The notes under the pieces: generated by a model
Databases searched by the model: none
What the model saw: only the letters and a program-made list of their open reading frames with translations
Told to the model about the DNA's origin: nothing
Part shown: positions 14,955 through 18,991 of the stretch, in pieces
How the letters are laid out: the number at the start of each line of letters is the position of its first letter
How positions within the stretch are numbered: the first letter of the stretch is position 1
Program-made: the position numbers and the translations under genes
DNA from: an uncultured Parvibacter sp.
Lineage (GTDB): Bacteria; Actinomycetota; Coriobacteriia; Coriobacteriales; Eggerthellaceae
DNA length: 18,991 nucleotides
Assembly (NCBI GenBank): GCA_910587945.1
Contig: CAJUNI010000043.1
Span: 1 to 18,991, forward strand
Direction of reading: 5' to 3'

Positions 14955-15656
14955 CTAGGAAATGATTAGTTGATCCTCTTCGTCCGGAGTAATCCAGCCG
15001 CTGGGAAGTTCGGCTTCATTATGGCAATCAGCACAAACCATAACCGAGGCTCGATGACCCTTATGGCAATCACTGCAGAGGCGTTCTCCATGTTGGGCTA
15101 CGTGGGGATTAAAGGCAAGATCCGCGGTAGCTTCAACGAGTTGGGCACGGGTAGTGAGCTCTGTGCCATCGCCCGTTACATGACAGCCGCTCTTTAAGCA
15201 GAACTCATCGGCGTCCATGCCGGAAGCCTCTGTGAGCTTATCGAGATCAGCCTCGTAGAGAGGAAAGACGTAGTCGCCACTTATCCAGTGGGTAAGCTCA
15301 GACACTTGCTCTGAGAGGGTGGGAACATGGCAAGCCATGCAGGTTTCGCCTTCTACGCGATGGGTAACGGCAAGCATGGCATTGGTGTCGCTCACCGCAT
15401 TGTTCCACTTGTCAACACCCTCAACCCCTGCTTCTTCCTCATAGGTTTCCAGATAAGGGTCCATGGGGATGTGACAAATTGCGGCACAGAAGCTTGGTTG
15501 CTCATGCCACACCCAAAGTCCAGCGCAGGCCACGACCAACACCGCTACAATCACACCAATGGTTAAGGGCTTGCGATTCTTCTTCTTTGCCGGCTGAGCC
15601 GCTGCTTCCTGCTTGGGCGTTTGCTCAGCATGAGAAGATGTTTGCTCTTCGCTCAT
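14955..15656 (-). CDS. Membrane-anchored five-heme cytochrome c (NapC/NirT-like)
   Basis: A 233-residue multiheme cytochrome. Residues 1-30 are polar and basic, 31-50 form one transmembrane anchor, and the rest is extracytoplasmic. Five c-type heme sites are visible: CAAICH (57-62, spacing CX3CH), CMACH (106-110), CLKSGCH (153-159, CX4CH), CSDCH (194-198) and CADCH (208-212). Thus two of five depart from CXXCH. Extra His residues (H99, H185, H189, H201) are possible distal ligands. The protein should oxidise membrane quinol and pass electrons to the flavoprotein encoded 30 bases upstream, as NapC/NirT proteins do for their reductases. GGAGG (15668-15664) lies seven bases before the ATG. It resembles in kind the Eggerthella lenta Cgr1 type of cytochrome, but orthology is not claimed. 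Confidence 0.93.
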   Translation of the reverse strand: MSEEQTSSHAEQTPKQEAAAQPAKKKNRKPLTIGVIVAVLVVACAGLWVWHEQPSFCAAICHIPMDPYLETYEEEAGVEGVDKWNNAVSDTNAMLAVTHRVEGETCMACHVPTLSEQVSELTHWISGDYVFPLYEADLDKLTEASGMDADEFCLKSGCHVTGDGTELTTRAQLVEATADLAFNPHVAQHGERLCSDCHKGHRASVMVCADCHNEAELPSGWITPDEEDQLIIS

Positions 15657-15686
15657 GGCATAACCTCCAATCTATAGGTAGAGAGA

Positions 15687-17582
15687 CTAGCCAAGGAACT
15701 CGGCTACGGCTTTGCCACATTCGCGACCAAGCACCATAGCGAAAGCAATGGATACGCCAGGAATGGGGGTCACATATTCCGTACCGAAGCGACGGCCGCA
15801 GTCATTGCCGGAAATGTACAAACCAGGAATGGGCTCATAGTTTTGGTCAACCGCGTTTTGATTGCCGTCGGTGATGATGCCGCCCATGGTAACCATGGTC
15901 TCGCCTAAGGCAGGGTCAAAGGTGCAGGCATAGAACGGCGGTTCTTGGACAGGGAAAAGGACCTTGGAGTCGCGGCCAAACTCTAAGTCAACGCCGTTGG
16001 CGCAGTAGCTATTCCAGCGCTCCATTTGAGCGAGGAATGCCTGGGCCTCTTCGCCTTCTAAGCCCATCTGAGCGGCCAGGCCTTCAAGGGTGTCATCGGC
16101 AATATATTCCACGGAACTCATGGGGCCACCGCCGCCGCCACCAGGACCGCCTTCGCCGCCACCTTCGCCGCCAGGACCACCAGGGCCACCGGCACCCGGC
16201 GCACCACCTTCGGCTGCAGCTCCTGCTGCCCCTGCCGCTCCTGCTGCTGCGGTAGTGGTTTCAGGCTCAACATAGGTGCCCTTGAACTTTGCATAGGCGG
16301 TATCTAGAGCCTCGCGCAAAGAGGCAATGTTGTCTTCGGAGGCTTCGAAGCCGGCGTGCTGGGGAAGGGTGTATTGGCGATACTCGGTGAAGTTGTTGTC
16401 TACAACAGCGAACTTGGTTTTACGGCTCATCATGGTCGTTTGATAGCCGCGCTGTTCGGACGTGGGATAGTACTCATTGCAGAAGCGCTTGCCATGCTCG
16501 TCAATCCAAACAGCCTGAGGAAGGCAATTCATTTTGCCCGGGACGGAGAGGCCCTTCATATTCATGCCGGCTACAGGCGTGGTCTCAAGATGAGCGCCCG
16601 CCCAATAAGCCATCTGAATGCCGCGGCCATCATTGGCGGACATGGAAGAGAGGGATTCTCCTTCTACCAAAGCTTGAGCCATATCAGGCATGAAGTAGGC
16701 CATCATGTCGGGATTGCCGCCCATACCACCACAGGTAATGACGGCGGCCTTGCAGGTCACCTTGATGTAGCCGTCGCTGTTCTTAGCAACCAGGCCTGCC
16801 ACCTTACCATCTTCCATGATGAGGTACTCAGCGGTGGTGCCATAGAGGAATTCAGCTCCGTGTTGCTTTGCCAGATCATGATTCATGCCCACAATTTTGG
16901 TCTGATTGCAAGCGCCGTAGAAGCTGCAAACGCTGGGCCAGAATTTGATGCCAGACAACTCACTCATCTGATGCTCGGTGGGCGGGAAGAAGGCGGTGGT
17001 CATGGTTTCGTAGTCTTCGGCCGTGAGGGGCTCCAAATACCAGTTGGAGTTGGCTTCCGAGTTCTGGGCAAACTTCATTACCAGCTCAGGGTTTGGCATG
17101 TTTGCGGTGATCTTCATAAAGTTCTGATAGAACTCCACAGGATCAATGGCCGGCACCCCGCGCTCTTTCAGGATGGCTGCGTTTAGGGACGCAAACTCGT
17201 TGCCGGTGGCCGCATAGCTGTCTTCCGGCTGCTTCTCGATAACAAGTACCTTCTTGCCTTGCTCGGCCAACTCGCGGCTGGCTGCGGTGCCGGCAAAACC
17301 CAAACCTGCTACCACTACGTCGCATTCATATTCTTGAGCGAAGTTAGTAACTTCTTCAGGCTTTGTCATCCAGCTGGTGTCGGTAACCCCATGTACATTG
17401 GTGGCACTACCAGAGGCTTGCTTAGCTTCACCGTAGGTAGCGGAATTTCCTTCAATGAAACGAGGTGTGGGTGCGCAGCCCGCTAGCCCGCTTCCGGCGG
17501 CTAGGGCTGCGGCAGCAGCTCCTAGTCCCAAAAAGGAACGCCGAGAGATGCCCTTGGCTGGCAACTCATGTTGAGTACTCAT
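15687..17582 (-). CDS. Tat-exported FAD-dependent reductase, fumarate-reductase-like, substrate unknown
   Basis: A 631-residue flavoprotein of the FAD_binding_2 (fumarate reductase/succinate dehydrogenase flavoprotein) family. The signal has the twin-arginine motif SRRSFLGLG (13-21), an Ala-rich core and LAGC (33-36), a good lipobox, so C36 may be lipid-anchored outside the membrane. FAD binding: DVVVAGLGFAGTAASRELAE (88-107) and VLVIEK (112-117). GKRFCNE (364-370) is the conserved Arg segment. The C-terminal flavin motif reads GNDCGRRFGTEYVTPIPGVS instead of the GGxHGANRLGGNA seen in fumarate reductases. Where those have HPT and HHTMGG, this protein has ETTPVAG (333-339) and MVTMGG (563-568), so both substrate His residues appear missing. 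A Gly/Ala/Pro-rich insert occupies about 443-487. AAGGAGGG precedes the ATG. It is first gene of an operon with the cytochrome. Electrons should go from quinol to cytochrome, flavin and an organic acceptor. Confidence 0.93.
   Translation of the reverse strand: MSTQHELPAKGISRRSFLGLGAAAAALAAGSGLAGCAPTPRFIEGNSATYGEAKQASGSATNVHGVTDTSWMTKPEEVTNFAQEYECDVVVAGLGFAGTAASRELAEQGKKVLVIEKQPEDSYAATGNEFASLNAAILKERGVPAIDPVEFYQNFMKITANMPNPELVMKFAQNSEANSNWYLEPLTAEDYETMTTAFFPPTEHQMSELSGIKFWPSVCSFYGACNQTKIVGMNHDLAKQHGAEFLYGTTAEYLIMEDGKVAGLVAKNSDGYIKVTCKAAVITCGGMGGNPDMMAYFMPDMAQALVEGESLSSMSANDGRGIQMAYWAGAHLETTPVAGMNMKGLSVPGKMNCLPQAVWIDEHGKRFCNEYYPTSEQRGYQTTMMSRKTKFAVVDNNFTEYRQYTLPQHAGFEASEDNIASLREALDTAYAKFKGTYVEPETTTAAAGAAGAAGAAAEGGAPGAGGPGGPGGEGGGEGGPGGGGGGPMSSVEYIADDTLEGLAAQMGLEGEEAQAFLAQMERWNSYCANGVDLEFGRDSKVLFPVQEPPFYACTFDPALGETMVTMGGIITDGNQNAVDQNYEPIPGLYISGNDCGRRFGTEYVTPIPGVSIAFAMVLGRECGKAVAEFLG
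16122..16256 (-). repeat. Gly/Ala/Pro-rich low-complexity insert within the flavoprotein gene
   Basis: In-frame codons 443-487 encode, in order, an Ala/Gly-rich part (AAAGAAGAAGAAAEGG), a Pro/Gly part with GGPGGPGG repeats, and an Glu/Gly to poly-Gly part ending GGGGGGP. The DNA is strongly GCC/CCA/CCG repetitive on the plus strand. It lies just before the segment EYIADDTLEGLAAQMG, normally a continuous stretch in the family, so it is an inserted flexible loop rather than a domain linker at a terminus. It probably grew by replication slippage. Confidence 0.9.
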
Positions 17583-17918
17583 ATTCCCTCCTTACCAAAA
17601 ACCTTCCGAAGGCATCTTCCGTAGAACCCCGTGATGCCTTCGCACTCTGGGGAATATGATGAAAAAATGGACCAAAAGAGAAAATCGCGGGAATCGGGGA
17701 AAGTCAAATAGGACCCTCGCGGTTTTTGGGTATATTAATAAAATCCCAGTTCAAAGAGGGGTATAGGGAGAGTAGTTCTCTAAAGCGTCGAAGGATTCCT
17801 GGCGGAGTCGATGTACTATAACGAGGTGCAAAGACGCGGTATTCTCCGGAAATAGGGGAATCAATCACGAATGCTGCATTTGAGAATTTAGTTTGCGGAG
17901 TGCAGGAGGGGAGGGGTC
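17583..17918. promoter_or_regulatory. Divergent control region, flavoprotein operon versus membrane regulator
   Basis: This 336-base non-coding stretch must contain both promoters. Besides the 10-bp inverted repeat near its left end, it has an AT-rich island (17731-17743) with the palindrome TATTAATA (17733-17740) bracketed by GGG and CCC, and a TATAAC (17817-17822) that may be the -10 for the plus-strand gene, without a good -35. GGGGAA recurs (about 17652, 17697, 17857), possibly protein-binding sites, but the unit is short. The plus-strand gene has a strong AGGAGG (17904-17909) nine bases before its ATG. No confident promoter could be set for the flavoprotein. Confidence 0.5.
17607..17642. 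repeat. 10-bp inverted repeat in the flavoprotein leader
   Basis: CGAAGGCATC (17607-17616) and GATGCCTTCG (17633-17642) are perfect arms with a 16-base spacer, ending 25 bases upstream of the flavoprotein start codon. On the minus strand the hairpin is followed by GAAGG and TTTTT (about 17601-17597), then the ribosome binding site. It could be an attenuator, an mRNA stabiliser or an operator for the divergent regulator. Confidence 0.6.
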
Positions 17919-18991
17919 ATGAGAGAAACGGAACCATTTCGTCCCGAGTTTCTATTCTTTGCTGCCTTCTTTTCAACACTCCCGTTCTATTCTCCCAACA
18001 TAACGTTTTTCCATGATGCCTTTGAAAATGCGGATAGTCTCCTTGGTACCTATGTACAGATTGTTCTTTTGGCGGGAATCGCAGCGGGTATGTTCGCCAC
18101 TATCCTTGCCTAACGCTCAAGGGGCTCTTGGTTGCTTAGGCGCGGACCTATTATGGGCGGTGCGCTTTTATATGTATTAGGACAAGGGCTTTTGCTGGTT
18201 TTGGCAGCTACGGATCTTTATAGCAACACCCTTTTGGTGGGGTTGTGCGCCGGTGTTACGGGGATTGCAACGGTTGAAATGATTATTGCCTGGGGTGCAC
18301 TGTTTTCCCGGTTTACGTTACGTTCGTCGCTGCTTTGGATGAGCCTCACCTTGGGTGGGGGATCGGTCATCACGCTCGTACTTGCGGCCTCTCAATTAGA
18401 AGTAGGTTCACTGGTTTTTATGGCTATGGTGGTGGCTGGCGTCATAACTCCTATGGCCTATAGCCTTCGCCAGTCGCCCTTGGTGGTAGCCCAAGGTTTT
18501 GAGGGTGAAGAGCTATCTCTGAGCTCAGGGGACGCGGTAGTCGCTCAAGCCGAAGCAGCGGGCGCGGATGATACGACAGAGATCGAATCTGAGCCTGGGA
18601 CGTTTGGTTGGACTGAACGCAGCTTTATTGCGCGTACAGCTGCCGAAGATACCTATTATCAGGTATTTCAGCGGATGGCTACGGTTATGGCGGTGCCCTT
18701 TGTCGGTTTGCTCGTGTTCGGATTTACTACCGGCGTGCGGAAATTCATGCTTTTTGACGTGGTGTATATGGAATCTTTAGGGGTAGTGCTCGGCGCCGTC
18801 GGTGCCATTGTGCTTTCTCTCGTAAAAACGCGCCGCCCGCTTCTCCCATTTCTCCATCAGGTGATTCTGCCTGCCTGCGCGCTCGTACTTATTGTGTTGA
18901 ATAGCTTTCCTGAGGCTACAGCACCGCTTTGGTTTGCCGCATGGCTGTCTTATGGGTTCTATGGTCTGGTTGCGCTTTTGGCTCTATCGAG
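17919..18991 (+). pseudogene. Polytopic membrane protein, probable LuxR-type regulator N-terminal part, in-frame stop at codon 65, cut by window end
   Basis: The frame from ATG 17919 runs 64 codons to TAA (18111-18113), then stays open in the same frame to the window end, about 292 further codons. Before the stop are one hydrophobic segment and a clear helix, YVQIVLLAGIAAGMFATILA (45-64). After it come a basic loop with SRGSWLLRRGP and about eight more helices, beginning GGALLYVLGQGLLLVLAA. The topology is continuous across the stop, so one gene is broken by a single nonsense codon. An ATG at 18153 (codon 79) has only a weak GGA upstream. Ten membrane segments, a 55-residue acidic loop between helices 6 and 7, and divergence from a flavoprotein-cytochrome operon fit the membrane LuxR regulators common in Eggerthellaceae, but the HTH domain would lie beyond the window, so this is inferred. 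A transporter is the alternative. Confidence 0.65.

Noticed and set aside
16356..17186. 276-codon plus-strand frame opposite the flavoprotein gene
   Set aside because: A long shadow caused by the codon composition of the real minus-strand gene; the sequence has no coherent domain.
1..18991. CRISPR arrays, insertion sequences, prophage or attachment sites
   Set aside because: No regularly spaced repeats, transposase or integrase motifs, or tRNA-flanking direct repeats were seen. The tRNA at the left edge is followed directly by housekeeping-type genes.
18153..18991. Treating the frame from ATG 18153 as an independent, intact gene
   Set aside because: The upstream 64 codons are in the same frame, have the better ribosome binding site and supply the missing first helices, so one interrupted gene is more likely than two.

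Overview
The window looks like chromosomal DNA of an anaerobic actinobacterium of the class Coriobacteriia, most likely family Eggerthellaceae. Three things point there: a Tat-exported fumarate-reductase-like flavoprotein paired with a multiheme cytochrome c, a polytopic membrane protein encoded divergently from that pair (the usual arrangement for the membrane-bound LuxR regulators of this family), and moderate-GC coding with frequent GTG/TTG starts. The species cannot be fixed from the sequence.

Layout. Positions 1-90 hold the 3' part of tRNA-Gly(GCC) and its terminator. 129-1310 (minus) is a TerC-family metal exporter gene preceded by a complete regulatory leader: promoter, yybP-ykoY (Mn2+) riboswitch, and an intrinsic terminator just before the ribosome binding site. 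1352-2128 encodes an unrecognised single-span membrane protein. 2312-3220 (minus) is a diacylglycerol-kinase-family lipid kinase. 3340-7392 is a plus-strand housekeeping block: RNase D, a YugP-type zinc metallopeptidase, exonuclease VII large and small subunits, and a HIT-family hydrolase, closed by a strong terminator. 7561-9940 holds acetate kinase and phosphate acetyltransferase in convergent orientation, each with its own terminator. 10199-12511 is a two-gene galactofuranose-type cassette (UDP-galactopyranose mutase and a family 2 glycosyltransferase). 12586-14793 (minus) carries DNA polymerase IV and a DegV lipid-binding protein.

14890-18991 is the accessory, respiratory part. A Tat-signal, probably lipid-anchored flavoprotein and a membrane-anchored five-heme cytochrome form a minus-strand operon with a strong terminator. 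They should move quinol electrons to an extracytoplasmic organic acceptor. The flavoprotein lacks the active-site His residues expected of a fumarate reductase and carries a roughly 45-residue Gly/Ala/Pro-rich insert, so its substrate is open. The divergent gene for the putative membrane regulator has an in-frame TAA at codon 65 and then stays open to the window edge. It is either a recent pseudogene, a readthrough case or a sequence error.

The most useful non-coding discoveries are the manganese riboswitch with its terminator, a 10-bp hairpin in the flavoprotein leader, and a dinB promoter placed so that its transcript would be leaderless.
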